From an uncultured Lachnospiraceae bacterium (GTDB lineage Bacteria > Bacillota > Clostridia > Lachnospirales > Lachnospiraceae): a DNA stretch of 64,000 nucleotides. The notes under the pieces are model-generated. The model searched no databases, was not told the origin of the DNA, and was given only the letters and a program-made list of their open reading frames with translations. Numbering within the stretch: the first letter of the stretch is position 1; the number at the start of each line of letters is the position of its first letter. A program made the position numbers and the translations under genes. Below are positions 1 to 8,645 of the stretch, piece by piece. The stretch is taken from positions 3,244 to 67,243 of the forward strand of contig CAJUQB010000011.1 of NCBI GenBank assembly GCA_910588285.1. Direction: 5' to 3'.

Positions 1-1
1 A

Positions 2-649
2 CTGTATTTCGGCCGTCTGAACCCCTTCCTTTGGCAGCAGGGAAGGCTGGGGCTTCGGAAGGACACTGTCACCCTCTGGAAAAAGATTGTGATATCCTGC
101 ATTCCGGCCGGCCTGGTGGGCGTGTTTTTGGATGAAACGATTGAGGATATGTTCTACCATTGGCAGACTGTTGCAGTGATGCTGATTCTGGTGGGGCTTT
201 GGTTTCTTTGGGTGGAGAGGAAGAGGGCAGGAAACGTGGGCCCGGGGGCACCAAAGAAGGTGGACCGTCTGGAGGGACTGACCTACAGGGCAGCCTTTGT
301 GATTGGCCTGTTTCAGCTTCTGGCGGCAGTATTTCCGGGAACCTCCCGGTCCGGCGCCACAATCCTTGGGGCATTGCTGCTGGGGATCTCCCGGACCGTG
401 GCGGCGGAGTATACCTTTTTTCTGGCAGTTCCCGTGATGCTGGGGGCCAGCGCCTTAAAGCTTGTAAAATTCGGCTTCCACTATTCTTCCCAGGAGCTTT
501 CAATCCTGATCCTTGGAATGGGCGCTGCCTTTGCAGTGTCAGTGCTGGCCATCCGCTTTCTGATGGGGTATATCAAGAAGCATGATTTTAAGGTGTTTGG
601 GTGGTATCGGATTGTGCTTGGGGCTGCGGTGTTGGTTTATTTCCTATGA
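2..649 (+). CDS. uppP: Undecaprenyl-diphosphatase UppP/BacA, 5' truncated by the window
   Basis: This is an integral membrane phosphatase that recycles undecaprenyl pyrophosphate to the monophosphate lipid carrier used for cell-wall synthesis, and it can confer bacitracin resistance. The reading frame is open from the left edge, so the true start lies outside; about 215 residues remain of a family that is usually near 270. The signature GTSRSGAT lies in the middle of the fragment, followed by the second conserved stretch FFLAVPVMLGAS. The rest is made of hydrophobic membrane spans. The gene ends convergently with the transporter remnant on the other strand, with a few bases of overlap. Family assignment is firm; only the N-terminus is unknown. 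Confidence 0.95.
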   Translation: MYFGRLNPFLWQQGRLGLRKDTVTLWKKIVISCIPAGLVGVFLDETIEDMFYHWQTVAVMLILVGLWFLWVERKRAGNVGPGAPKKVDRLEGLTYRAAFVIGLFQLLAAVFPGTSRSGATILGALLLGISRTVAAEYTFFLAVPVMLGASALKLVKFGFHYSSQELSILILGMGAAFAVSVLAIRFLMGYIKKHDFKVFGWYRIVLGAAVLVYFL

Positions 650-1204
650 ATCCCGCTTCTGCCTTAGCTCTGCCTCCATTTGTTTCAGGGTTTTGGTGTC
701 CAGCTCATACCGCCAATACACACCAAGGCTGACAAGGGCCAGAAGCAGCGGGATTACGGCAATGAGAATCCGGATGCCCATAAGGGTACGGGCGGTCTGG
801 GGCTGGTTGGCCTCATAGCCGATGGCAGTCAGGCCGTAGCCAATGATACCGCCGCCCACGGCCTGGCCGAATTTGATGGCAAAGGAATTCATGGAAAAGA
901 TCACGCCCTCCGAACGTTTCCCCAGCGTCCATTCGGAATAATCTACGGTATCTGCCATCTGGGCGGTAGAGGTTACTAAGATAATCCCGATTCCGGCAAA
1001 CATGATGACCATCCCCAGAAACATCAGGGGGTCATTTACGGCATCCCAGATGCGGGCAACCAGGAACAGCGTGCCCATGGCGATTCCGGACAGGCCGAAT
1101 ACATCCGTCAGGTAAATGGTCAGGAAGGACCCCATAAAGGCAGAGTACAGATCCTTTCCCATGGCTCCTATGGCATAAAAGAATTTTGAATTTTTCTTGT
1201 TCAT
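644..1204 (-). pseudogene. GPH-family sugar:cation symporter remnant with internal deletion
   Basis: The 186-residue product joins the first 60 or so residues of a glycoside-pentoside-hexuronide symporter (MelB type) directly to its last 120. The N-terminal part runs to RIWDAVNDP, the usual end of helix 2, and is followed without a break by a C-terminal piece with MADTVDYSEW and KRSEGVIFSMNSF. Family members are about 450 residues, so roughly 250 internal residues are missing, with the join near base 1025-1030. The deletion keeps the frame, but a transporter with a third of its helices is unlikely to work. The start was set at 1204 because the AAAAGGAG site then has normal spacing; an ATG two codons upstream almost touches it. 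It lies downstream of a broken rhamnosidase gene on the same strand. Confidence 0.85.
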
Positions 1205-1240
1205 GATCATGCTCCTTTTCTCAATAGTTCTCCATATATC

Positions 1241-3565
1241 TTAAGCTTCCGATATGGTACAGGTAAAATCATAGGTTCCGCTGCCAACCGTAAAACGCTG
1301 GCCATCCGGTAGTTCTATGATGGCCTGAACATTGCAGGGGATTGCTGCATGGAGGAAAAAGGTACGGCCTTCCCGCCGCCAGTCGCTGACAATCCTGCCG
1401 TAGGGGCTTACAAAAGTCCTTCTGGCAGCTGTCAGGGGAATATCAGGCGTAATTGCAATCCGGATTTGGGAAAATCCCGGGGCAAGGGGCTGAATCCCGC
1501 CGATTTTGCGGAAGATCCAGTCGTCTACGCAGCCGAAGGAATAATGGTTCAGGCTCATGGAAAAAGGATTTCCCTGGGAATCAAAGGCGTGCCAGCTTTC
1601 CCAGATGCTGGTGGCGCCGTGCTCCACGGCAAACAGCCAGGAAGGGGCTTTTGTCTGGAACAGAAGCTGCCAGGCCTTGTCCTGCCGGCCGATTTTGCAC
1701 AGGGTATCCAGAAGGAAGGGGGTTGCCAGAAATCCCGTGTCCAGGCAGCCTCCGTTTTGGTCAATCATCTGAACCAGTGTTTGGGCGAATTGCTCCTGCC
1801 ATTTCTTTGGTACCAGATCAAAATACAGAGGCAGTACGTAGGCTCCCATAAGCCGGATGGGCATTTGTCCGTCAGGCGTCAGGATGCCTTTGCAAAATGC
1901 CTCCTTCATATGCCCGGCTATTGTTTGGTAGTAGGTGCAGTCCTCCTCTTGCCCCAGGATGCCGGCAATTTTGGCCATGGTTTTTACGGAATAATATCCG
2001 AAAATGGGGGCCGTATAGCAGCGGGAGGCAAACAGGGATTTCCAGGTTTCTCTGCCATAGCCTTTTTCCGAAAGGCTGGGGATCAGCCATTCTCCGAAAT
2101 GGAATCCCGTATTCCAGAGATACTGGTCTACCTCCTTGGGCAGACCCAGCTTTCGGTTCCTGCGATGTCTGGCATTGTGGATAATGTAGCCGCACCAGCG
2201 TTTCATGGAGGTATATTGCTGTTCCAGCACAGTGCGGTTGCCGGTGAGCTCATACATGGCCCAGGGCACAAGAACTGCCACATCTCCCCAGCCGGCGGAG
2301 GCAGGGATCCCACGGTTGCCGGACAGAAGCCCCAGAATCCGCGCCAGGGGCGGATAGATTCCGGTGTAGGGCACCACCACGGGAACGGCCCCGTTTTTGT
2401 CCTGATCTAAGGCAAGGTTTTCCAGCCATCGTTCCAAAAACAGGTTGGTATCTTCATTCTGCAGGGAGGAGGCGGCGTAGATCATAATATCCCCGGTCCA
2501 GCCGGCCTTTTCCCGCTGCGGGCAGTCCGTGGGGATGGATACCATGTTGGACCGCTGGGACCACCGGGTATTTTCGTACAGACGGTTTAGGCGGGGGTCT
2601 GCGCACCAGAAGGTGCCTGTCTCCTTCATGGCGGTGGAGAGGACCACAGCAGTAAAAGCCTTGGGATCGATCTCGGGCAGGGTCTGTGATTCGCCGGTTT
2701 GGGGCGGTATGAGCTGCACCCGAACATAGCGGAAGCCGTGGTAGGTAAAATAAGGCTCGTAGGTTTGCCTGGTGCCGTCCGAAATATAGACATCCCGCTG
2801 GTCGCAGTGCTTTCCCATTCCCCGTTCAAAGCTGTTGAAGTAATTCCCCTCCCGGTCCGTAGCCTCAAAATGATCCAGGATGACCTTCGTTCCCCAAGGA
2901 AGCTCCAAGTCCATCCGTACCCGGCCTGCCATGATCTGGCCGAAATCCAAAATGGTCTCCCCCCTGGGAGAGAGGTATTTTTTCTGTACCGGAAGGGTCA
3001 GAATGGGGAGGATGGGTTCTCCCACCTGGGCTCTGAGAGCTTCATAGCCATAATCTTTTTGCTTCACCGGCTTTTTTGACACAGGCTTCTTCCTGGCGTC
3101 ATACAGTTCCCCGGCAAAAAGGTCAGAGGAGCGGACAGGCCCCTGGGACGCCTGTACCTGTTTGTCGGAGCAGATGGTTTCTGCTGCTCCGCTTTTATAT
3201 TCCAGGCGGAGCTGAAACAGGACAGCGTGAACCGGCCTCCGGCCCGGCAGGCTGGGTCTTGGGACCGCAGTACCAGCCATCGCCCACATACAGTTCCAAG
3301 GTGTTTTCCCCCTCTTTCAGGAGCCCGGTTACATCGTAGGTCTGATAGCAGAGATATTTTTCGTACACGGTAAATTCCGGCGCAAGCTCCCGAAGATCCG
3401 GCCGCTGTTCCACAGGAAGGCGCCCCTTTGGGTGTAGACCTTCAGCTGATACGCAGTCTGCATCACATTTTGCCGGCTGCTGGTTATTTTCCAGGAAAAA
3501 TATGGGGTGCAGTCAATGCCTATGGGATTTTCCCGGCGCATGGTCCTAAGCTCTCTTAATTCCAT
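1241..3565 (-). pseudogene. GH78 alpha-L-rhamnosidase, frameshifted and missing part of its N-terminal region
   Basis: The long frame (1241-3289) carries the GH78 catalytic region, with DCPQREKAGWTGD and a later GATSIWESWHAF, matching family motifs. The N-terminal part is broken. From the good start at 3565 (AGGAGG seven bases upstream) the frame reads NPIGIDCTPYFSWKI and QTAYQLKVY, then at about 3405 jumps to LAPEFTVYEKYLCYQTYDVT in another frame, which implies a deletion of roughly 100 residues. Near 3250 it shifts back to the first frame within VGDGWYCGP. Intact members are about 850-950 residues. The enzyme would release terminal rhamnose from plant glycosides or pectin. With the transporter remnant it forms a dead rhamnoside operon opposite an AraC regulator. 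Sequencing error could explain the small shift but not the missing segment. Confidence 0.85.
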
Positions 3566-3613
3566 AATGAACCTCCTTTTTCGGATCTTGCTGTTAGAAA
3601 GAAATCATATTGC

Positions 3614-3690
3614 TTGCCTTTATATGAGATTTTAGTATAATTAAATCAGGGAAAACAGAAATGAAATTGCGGAAATATTGCACAATATTG
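3614..3690 (+). promoter_or_regulatory. Promoter of the AraC gene with a repeated ATTGCGG / dyad site
   Basis: TTGCCT and TATAAT (3614-3619, 3636-3641) are 16 bases apart. Downstream, ATTGCGG occurs twice (around 3666 and 3687), flanking an inverted pair AATATTG/CAATATT at 3674-3689. Direct repeats of this kind suit AraC-family binding, so autoregulation and control of the divergent GH78 gene are plausible. This is inferred from sequence only. Confidence 0.5.
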
Positions 3691-3712
3691 CGGCGCACGA
3701 GGAGGTATCTTG

Positions 3713-4705
3713 ATGTTTGACAATCTTCATTTTTATACCCGGCAGGTCAGCATTCCCTGTACGGAGCAGAACTATCAGGATGTGGTTCCCTTCTATTCGG
3801 ACAAGGGGCTTTTGACGGATCACAGGAATGCCTCCCCTTCTTTGATGCAGGGCTCCTTTTATATTGACGGGACCATCCACGTGTGCCCGCCCCATCCCAC
3901 CAGCAGCTACGCCAGGGAGCATTTGTTCTGTATGCAGGCCTTCAGTATCCTGGAGGTGGGAAGCCGGTATTTTACCAGGCGGGCAGGACTGGACTCCTAT
4001 CTGCTGCTCTTTACCTACGAGGGGGCGGGTTTTCTGGAATATGAGGGGAAGAGCTACGAGTTAAGGGCAGGAGACGGCTTCTGGATTAACTGCAGGAAGC
4101 CCCATTATTACGGAACCAGGGAGGGAACCTGGAAGCATGGGGATCTCCATCTGGAGGGAGCATTTATTGACCGGATATTCCAAGAATTCGTCCTGGGAGG
4201 CACGGTGGTCTTCTCCTTTCCAGAGGCAGGGAGCTTCCAGGATCGGCTGGAGCAGCTGCTTAAGCTGTATGACGGGCTGGCGCCCCACAGGGAGCTTCAG
4301 ATTTCCAATGCCATTGAGAATCTTCTGATGATGCTGCTGCTGGAATCTCCCCAGTATCGGCAGGATCTGTGCAGCCTGCCGGAAAATATCCGCTATCTGG
4401 TGAAATATATGGAGCACAATTATACGCATCCCCTGACCCTGGACTTCCTCTCGGATTTTGCAGGCATCAGCAAATACCATCTGACCCGGATCTTCCACAT
4501 ATACGTGGGATACACTCCGGGGGAATACCTGATCCAGCTGCGGATGGAGCAGGCCAGGCATCTGCTTCGGTCCACCAGCCTGCCCATCAGCGGGATTGGG
4601 CCGTTGGTGGGGATTGAGAATGAAAATTATTTTTGCCGTCTGTTCAAGGCAAAGGTGGGGGTTTCTCCGGGAAAGTATCGGAATAACAGTAAGAATTATA
4701 AATAA
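3713..4705 (+). CDS. AraC-family transcriptional regulator with N-terminal cupin-like sensor
   Basis: The 330-residue protein has an N-terminal sugar-sensing cupin-like half (GAGFLEYEGKSYELRAGDGFWI is typical of AraC_binding domains) and a C-terminal pair of helix-turn-helix motifs. The second carries IGPLVGIENENYFCRLFK and ends at FKAKVGVSPGKYR. ATG 3713 was chosen over the TTG just before it because AGGAGG is then seven bases upstream. It is divergent from the rhamnosidase and transporter pseudogenes and most likely controlled them; it is intact although its presumed targets are not. The ligand is unknown, with rhamnose or a rhamnoside the guess from context. Confidence 0.9.
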   Translation: MFDNLHFYTRQVSIPCTEQNYQDVVPFYSDKGLLTDHRNASPSLMQGSFYIDGTIHVCPPHPTSSYAREHLFCMQAFSILEVGSRYFTRRAGLDSYLLLFTYEGAGFLEYEGKSYELRAGDGFWINCRKPHYYGTREGTWKHGDLHLEGAFIDRIFQEFVLGGTVVFSFPEAGSFQDRLEQLLKLYDGLAPHRELQISNAIENLLMMLLLESPQYRQDLCSLPENIRYLVKYMEHNYTHPLTLDFLSDFAGISKYHLTRIFHIYVGYTPGEYLIQLRMEQARHLLRSTSLPISGIGPLVGIENENYFCRLFKAKVGVSPGKYRNNSKNYK

Positions 4706-4708
4706 TAC

Positions 4709-4736
4709 TTGACCCGCTGCCATGATATGGTATTAA
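4709..4736 (+). promoter_or_regulatory. Candidate sigma-A promoter of the spermidine-synthase-like gene
   Basis: TTGACC and TATTAA are separated by 16 bases, about 40 bases upstream of the start codon. It begins only four bases after the stop of the regulator. Confidence 0.5.
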
Positions 4737-4778
4737 ATAGAAGAAGGACATTTTCAGGACTGCTATGGGAGGAACATC

Positions 4779-6374
4779 ATGGAAAAAAGCTCAATTTTAA
4801 AAAACAAATATTATCTGTATCTGACGGAATTTTTTGCCGGCGTGTCGGTGATGGCAGTGGAGCTGGGGGCCAGCAGGCTGTTGGCCCCATATTTTAGCTC
4901 CTCCCAGATCGTGTGGACCATCATCATCGGAACGATTATGATTGCCATGGCCCTGGGGAATATCTGGGGCGGCAGGAGCGCGGACAAGAACCCCAATCCG
5001 GACAAGCTGTATCTGCGGCTTCTTGTGGCAGCGGTGTGGATTGCGGCCATCCCACTGCTGGGCAAGTACATTATCCTGGGGATTTCCGGGGCGCTGGTTT
5101 TGGCCATCAACACGAATTTTCTGATCATTGCGGCCTTCCTGGCCTGTATGGTGATCTTTGTGTATCCCCTGTTTTTGCTGGGCACAGTGACGCCCTCCCT
5201 GGTAAAATATACGGTGGACAGCCTGAAGGACAGCGGCAAGACCGTGGGGGCCTTAGGGGCCTGCAATACCATCGGCAGTATTATAGGGACCTTTCTGCCC
5301 ACCTTTGTCACCATTCCGGCGGTGGGGACATCTGCCACCTTTTTAATCTTTTCCGGGATCCTGCTGGCCCTGGCATTGATTTATTTTATCAGCAAGGGTG
5401 TAAGGCCCATAGCCTGCATTGTGTCAACCGTGCTGACAGTGCTGTGCGGCATTTTTGGCCATACCTCGGATTTTGCCTTCTGGGAGGGGAATCTTGTCTA
5501 TGAGGGAGAGTCCATCTACAATTATCTCCAGGTGAAGGACAACCTCCGCAGCGTGGTGCTGTCCACCAACGTGCTGTTCGGGGTGCAGTCCATCTATATG
5601 AAGGAGGCCGGGCTCACCGGTATGTACTACGATTACGCCCTGCTGGCTCCCATGATGGCAGATATCCAGCCAGGGGATGATGTGCTGATCTTAGGGATGG
5701 GGACAGGGACCTTTGCAACCCAGTGCCGGAGATATTTTGATGATCTTAACATCCAAGGGGTGGAGATTGATGAGAAAATAACAGACCTGGCCCGGGAATA
5801 TTTCCATCTGCCCCAGGATGTGGAGGTGGCTACCTACGATGGCCGGGCCTACCTTCAGGCAGTGGATCAGCAGTATGATGTGATTATGGTGGATGCTTAC
5901 CAGGATATAACCATTCCCTTTCAGATGTCCTCTGTGGAATTTTTTACCATGGTCCGGGATCATTTGAAGGAGGATGGGGTGATGGTGGTGAACATGAACA
6001 TGCATTCCCAGGAGGAGGGCAATATCAACGAATATCTGTCAGACACCATTGCATCCGTATTTTCGAAGGTATATACTGTGGATGTGGCAGGCAGCACCAA
6101 CCGGGAACTGTTTGCAGGGAAGGGCGGGGATCTGCTGGCAGTGATGGAGTCCTCCATCAACAGGCTTGCAGATGAGGAACTGGCCCATGTGCTGCGGCAG
6201 GAGGCGGCAGGCCTTACGGCTTATGAGAAGGGAGAATACCTGCTGACAGACGACAAGGCCCCGGTGGAGCTTTTGGGAATGCAGGTGATTGACAGCCTGA
6301 TCCAGAATGAGATTGGCTATTACAAGGATATTTTTCGGGAAAAAGGCATTCAGGGATTGTTGGAGGAAATGTAA
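4779..6374 (+). CDS. Membrane-fused spermidine-synthase-like protein
   Basis: The 531-residue protein has about seven hydrophobic spans in its first 215 residues, then a soluble Rossmann domain of the polyamine aminopropyltransferase type. In the soluble half LILGMGTGTF is the nucleotide-sugar loop, IQGVEIDEKI carries the acidic residue that binds the ribose, and VDAYQD carries the aspartate corresponding to the catalytic region. Such fusions are common in Clostridia and many other bacteria, and their substrate is not established; they need not make spermidine. The start at 4779 has GGAGG seven bases upstream. One base separates its stop from larB, so the two are probably co-transcribed. Confidence 0.85.
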   Translation: MEKSSILKNKYYLYLTEFFAGVSVMAVELGASRLLAPYFSSSQIVWTIIIGTIMIAMALGNIWGGRSADKNPNPDKLYLRLLVAAVWIAAIPLLGKYIILGISGALVLAINTNFLIIAAFLACMVIFVYPLFLLGTVTPSLVKYTVDSLKDSGKTVGALGACNTIGSIIGTFLPTFVTIPAVGTSATFLIFSGILLALALIYFISKGVRPIACIVSTVLTVLCGIFGHTSDFAFWEGNLVYEGESIYNYLQVKDNLRSVVLSTNVLFGVQSIYMKEAGLTGMYYDYALLAPMMADIQPGDDVLILGMGTGTFATQCRRYFDDLNIQGVEIDEKITDLAREYFHLPQDVEVATYDGRAYLQAVDQQYDVIMVDAYQDITIPFQMSSVEFFTMVRDHLKEDGVMVVNMNMHSQEEGNINEYLSDTIASVFSKVYTVDVAGSTNRELFAGKGGDLLAVMESSINRLADEELAHVLRQEAAGLTAYEKGEYLLTDDKAPVELLGMQVIDSLIQNEIGYYKDIFREKGIQGLLEEM

Positions 6375-6375
6375 C

Positions 6376-7122
6376 ATGGATACAAGGGAGATCTTGGAAA
6401 AAATAAAGAACCAGACATTGACCGTTGAGGAGGGAGAGCAGCTGCTTCGGCGGCAGCCCTTTGAAGATCTGGGCTATGCCAAGCTGGATACCCACCGGAA
6501 GCTGCGGTCCGGCTTCCCGGAAGTGATTTTCTGCAGCGGGAAGGCAGATCCCTTCCTGGTGGAGATCTTCGGGCGGCTCCTTGCAGAGGAGGGGGAGGCC
6601 TTTGGCACCAGGGCTTCCCGGCATCAGTATGAGCTTTTGAAGGAGCGGTTTCCAGAGGTGCAGTATGATGAGGTATCCCGGATTATCAAGGTGGAAAAGC
6701 CGGGGAAAAAAAGGAGCGGCCGGATTGCAGTCTGCACGGCAGGGACCGCGGACATTCCGGTGGCAGAGGAGGCAGCCCAGACGGCGGAGTATTTCGGCAG
6801 CCATGTGGAGCGGATCTATGATGTGGGGGTAGCTGGGATCCACCGCCTTTTGGCCAACCTTAAGGATGTGCAGGAGGCCAACTGTATTGTGGCAGTGGCC
6901 GGGATGGAGGGGGCCTTGGCCAGCGTCCTTGGAGGGCTGGTGGACAAGCCGGTGATTGCCGTCCCAACCTCCGTGGGCTACGGGGCCAGCATGAGAGGGC
7001 TGTCGGCGCTGCTCACCATGATTAATTCCTGCGCCAATGGCATTGCAGTGGTAAATATTGACAATGGCTATGGGGCCGGGTATATTGCCACACAGATTAA
7101 CCGGATGGCGGTCAGAGGGTGA
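6376..7122 (+). CDS. larB: LarB, pyridinium-3,5-biscarboxylate mononucleotide synthase
   Basis: LarB carboxylates and hydrolyses nicotinic acid adenine dinucleotide in the first step of the nickel-pincer cofactor of lactate racemase and related enzymes. The 248-residue protein has the PurE/AIR-carboxylase-like C-terminal domain (CTAGTADIPVAEEA, then GMEGALASVLGGLVDKPVIA). The catalytic cysteine is in NSCANGIAVVNIDNGYGAG, at Cys219. The start at 6376 has GGAGG nine bases upstream; an open frame extends further into the previous gene but lacks a ribosome site. The partners larC and larE are not in the window, so either they lie elsewhere or LarB serves another nickel-pincer enzyme. Confidence 0.9.
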   Translation: MDTREILEKIKNQTLTVEEGEQLLRRQPFEDLGYAKLDTHRKLRSGFPEVIFCSGKADPFLVEIFGRLLAEEGEAFGTRASRHQYELLKERFPEVQYDEVSRIIKVEKPGKKRSGRIAVCTAGTADIPVAEEAAQTAEYFGSHVERIYDVGVAGIHRLLANLKDVQEANCIVAVAGMEGALASVLGGLVDKPVIAVPTSVGYGASMRGLSALLTMINSCANGIAVVNIDNGYGAGYIATQINRMAVRG

Positions 7123-7140
7123 AGGGGAGGCCTCCCCTTC
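7121..7140. terminator. Perfect 20-base palindrome between convergent larB and TetR genes
   Basis: GAAGGGGAGG is followed at once by its exact complement CCTCCCCTTC. It overlaps the larB stop and ends three bases before the TetR stop. There is no T-run, so bidirectional termination is plausible but weak by the classical rule. Confidence 0.45.
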
Positions 7141-7143
7141 CCA

Positions 7144-7704
7144 CTATGGGGCGTCATTTCGTAACAGCATTCGGCGGATTGTCTCCGCGAAATTGTCCCC
7201 TTCCTGTTCCCCAAAAGGAATCACCCGGGACCACATACGAAGGCCCTGATAGTAATACAGGATCAATTCTGCCATCTGCCTTGGGTCCACGTCTGCAAAT
7301 TCTCCTGTTTCTATGCCATGGCTGATAAATTGCTGCCATTTCTCCTGGGCCTTATGATTCAGCTCAATGAAAAAATCCTGGTTTCCCAGATTGGCATATT
7401 CATATGTGGCAAGGCTTAAGGAGGATTCCCTGTCCAGAATTTCATGTTTCATTTCTTCCAGGAGCTCCTCCAAAATTACCGCCGGGGACTTTCCCTGCTC
7501 CATTTGCCGGGCAGCGGTTTTTTCAGACAGGATTTGAGAGAATATATCTCCGGTACTGGAATAATACCGGTATACGCCCCCGCGGCTCAGGCCGGTTTTT
7601 TCACAGATATCGGTCATAGTCACCCGCTGGAACCCCTTTTCGGCAAAAAGCCGGTATGCCTCCTGGCGGATGATTTCTTTTGTTTTTTCCCCCTTATTTC
7701 CCAT
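7144..7704 (-). CDS. TetR/AcrR-family transcriptional regulator
   Basis: This 186-residue one-component repressor has a clear TetR DNA-binding domain in the first 50 residues (IIRQEAYRLFAEKGF, VTMTDICEKTGLSRGGVYRYY) and an all-helical ligand domain after it. It starts at 7704, inside the last codons of the upstream acetyltransferase gene (11 bases overlap), which suggests translational coupling; the GGAG of that region is about 13 bases from the start. A longer open frame upstream is only the shadow of the acetyltransferase. Two matching 16-base inverted repeats in the shared promoter are the likely operator, so the pair would be autoregulated. The inducer is unknown. Confidence 0.9.
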   Translation of the reverse strand: MGNKGEKTKEIIRQEAYRLFAEKGFQRVTMTDICEKTGLSRGGVYRYYSSTGDIFSQILSEKTAARQMEQGKSPAVILEELLEEMKHEILDRESSLSLATYEYANLGNQDFFIELNHKAQEKWQQFISHGIETGEFADVDPRQMAELILYYYQGLRMWSRVIPFGEQEGDNFAETIRRMLLRNDAP

Positions 7705-8227
7705 AGAGCATTTCCATCTCCTCCCGGAGAATTGCGTACATGCAGTAAGAACAGACAGCGCCGTTTTTATAAACGCCATTTCGCATGGTGCCCTCCAGGG
7801 TAAAGCCGGCCTTCTCCAGAACGCCTCTGGAGGCAGCGTTGTGGGCAAAGGGTTCGGCGTAAATACGAACGATATCAAAGGCTGCAAATGCTTCCTGGCA
7901 GATCAGGGCCACTGCCCGGGAGGTGATCCCTCTGCGCCAGTATTTCTCGGAGAGCCAATAGCCAAGCTCTGCGGATTTTTCATATACGTCCTCCTTTACG
8001 AGAATACTGATGCTTCCCGCTGCCTCCCCGTCAACCTCTATGGCATAGGCAAGCTGCTTTTTCCCTGTGTGGGAAATGCAGTCCTGAATAAACCATTGTG
8101 CATCCTCCAGGGAATAGGGGGAGGGGAAGATATTGCGCAGGTTTTCGGCAATCTTAGGGTTGTTGGCAGCCAGAGCCAGGGCGTATGCATCGTCTGGCGT
8201 CCATGGCCGTAACTGAAATGTTGTCAT
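7694..8227 (-). CDS. GNAT-family N-acetyltransferase (RimJ/RimL type)
   Basis: The 177-residue enzyme transfers an acetyl group from acetyl-CoA to an amine, which may be a protein N-terminus, a small molecule or an antibiotic. The RimJ-like features are LRPWTPDDAYAL at the N-terminus, AELGYWLSEKYWRRGI with the acetyl-CoA-binding arginine-glycine loop, and NAASRGVLEKAGFTLEG near the C-terminus. The start at 8227 has AAAGGAG nine bases upstream. It is the first gene of a two-gene operon with the TetR regulator, so its expression is probably induced by the regulator's ligand. The substrate cannot be told. Confidence 0.88.
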   Translation of the reverse strand: MTTFQLRPWTPDDAYALALAANNPKIAENLRNIFPSPYSLEDAQWFIQDCISHTGKKQLAYAIEVDGEAAGSISILVKEDVYEKSAELGYWLSEKYWRRGITSRAVALICQEAFAAFDIVRIYAEPFAHNAASRGVLEKAGFTLEGTMRNGVYKNGAVCSYCMYAILREEMEMLYGK

Positions 8228-8250
8228 GAGTGATTGCTCCTTTCTGAAAA

Positions 8251-8302
8251 ACGACATTAATGTCTTTTTTGGAATTATACGACATGGTTGTCGTTTTGTC
8301 AA
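8251..8302 (-). promoter_or_regulatory. Consensus promoter with two TetR-type operators
   Basis: On the minus strand TTGACA (8302-8297) and TATAAT (8279-8274) are exactly 17 bases apart. The spacer and its edge hold ACGACA-N4-TGTCGT at 8279-8294. A second copy, ACGACA-N4-TGTCTT, lies at 8251-8266, 28 bases away centre to centre. Repressor bound at the first would sit between the promoter elements. The pair is best explained as the operator of the TetR protein encoded in this operon. Confidence 0.75.
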
Positions 8303-8348
8303 TAGAAAAAGGTGAGGAAAGAAATTTTATGGTAAATATCTTGATATT

Positions 8349-8380
8349 AAAAAAGGAGCCACTTGAAAAACAAGCGGCTC
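8349..8380 (-). terminator. Intrinsic terminator of the toxin mRNA
   Basis: On the minus strand GAGCCGCTTG, a five-base loop of T, and CAAGTGGCTC form a 10-pair stem with one G-U pair, followed by C and six T. The left part of the same DNA holds the antisense promoter, a very compact arrangement. Confidence 0.8.
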
Positions 8381-8391
8381 TGGTGTATAAT
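8363..8391 (+). promoter_or_regulatory. Promoter of the antisense antitoxin RNA
   Basis: TTGAAA (8363-8368) and TATAAT (8386-8391) are 17 bases apart on the plus strand. A transcript would start near 8398 and run under the 3' end of the toxin gene. It has better consensus than the toxin promoter, as expected for an antitoxin RNA in excess. Confidence 0.7.
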
Positions 8392-8397
8392 CATACT

Positions 8398-8497
8398 AGA
8401 AAGTGATCGGAATTGAAATCTCCGATTGCCCTCAGTAATTTAAGTAGTGAAAAGAATTAGCATCTACCTTGGGCGGGTTGGGATGCTATTTCTTTTT
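8398..8497 (+). ncRNA. Predicted cis-antisense antitoxin RNA of a type I system
   Basis: The predicted RNA of about 100 bases starts below a strong plus-strand promoter and ends at the stem TAGCATC (8458-8464) / GATGCTA (8482-8488) followed by TTTCTTTTT. It is complementary to the toxin mRNA's 3' untranslated region and its final codon, the geometry of the known txpA/ratA pair of Bacillus subtilis. Ends are estimated from the promoter and terminator; no homologue search was run. Confidence 0.65.
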
Positions 8498-8569
8498 GTA
8501 GTGATTATCGAAATACGATAGAGCCGCAAAAATGAGTAACAATAGTGTTAGAACTTCTATTGTGTTCAT
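8486..8569 (-). CDS. Small holin-like hydrophobic toxin of a type I toxin-antitoxin system
   Basis: The 27-residue peptide begins MNTIEVLTLLLLIFAALSYF and ends DNHYKKK: one membrane span with a charged, lysine-rich tail, like the holin-like (Hol_Tox) toxin peptides of Firmicutes. It would insert in the membrane and depolarise the cell when not repressed. The ribosome site AAAGGGGGC lies about eight bases upstream, but GGGC-GAT-GCCC folds over it and the start, so the site is probably hidden in the full-length mRNA. The promoter TTGAAA/TACGAT lies at 8674-8646, giving a leader of about 70 bases. Terminator and antisense RNA promoter are both present. Confidence 0.75.
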   Translation of the reverse strand: MNTIEVLTLLLLIFAALSYFDNHYKKK

Positions 8570-8645
8570 GGGCATCGCCCCCTTTATGTACTAGAGGGCA
8601 CCACCGGAAAATCGCATCCTGCTTTCTGTTTGATCATACAATCTA

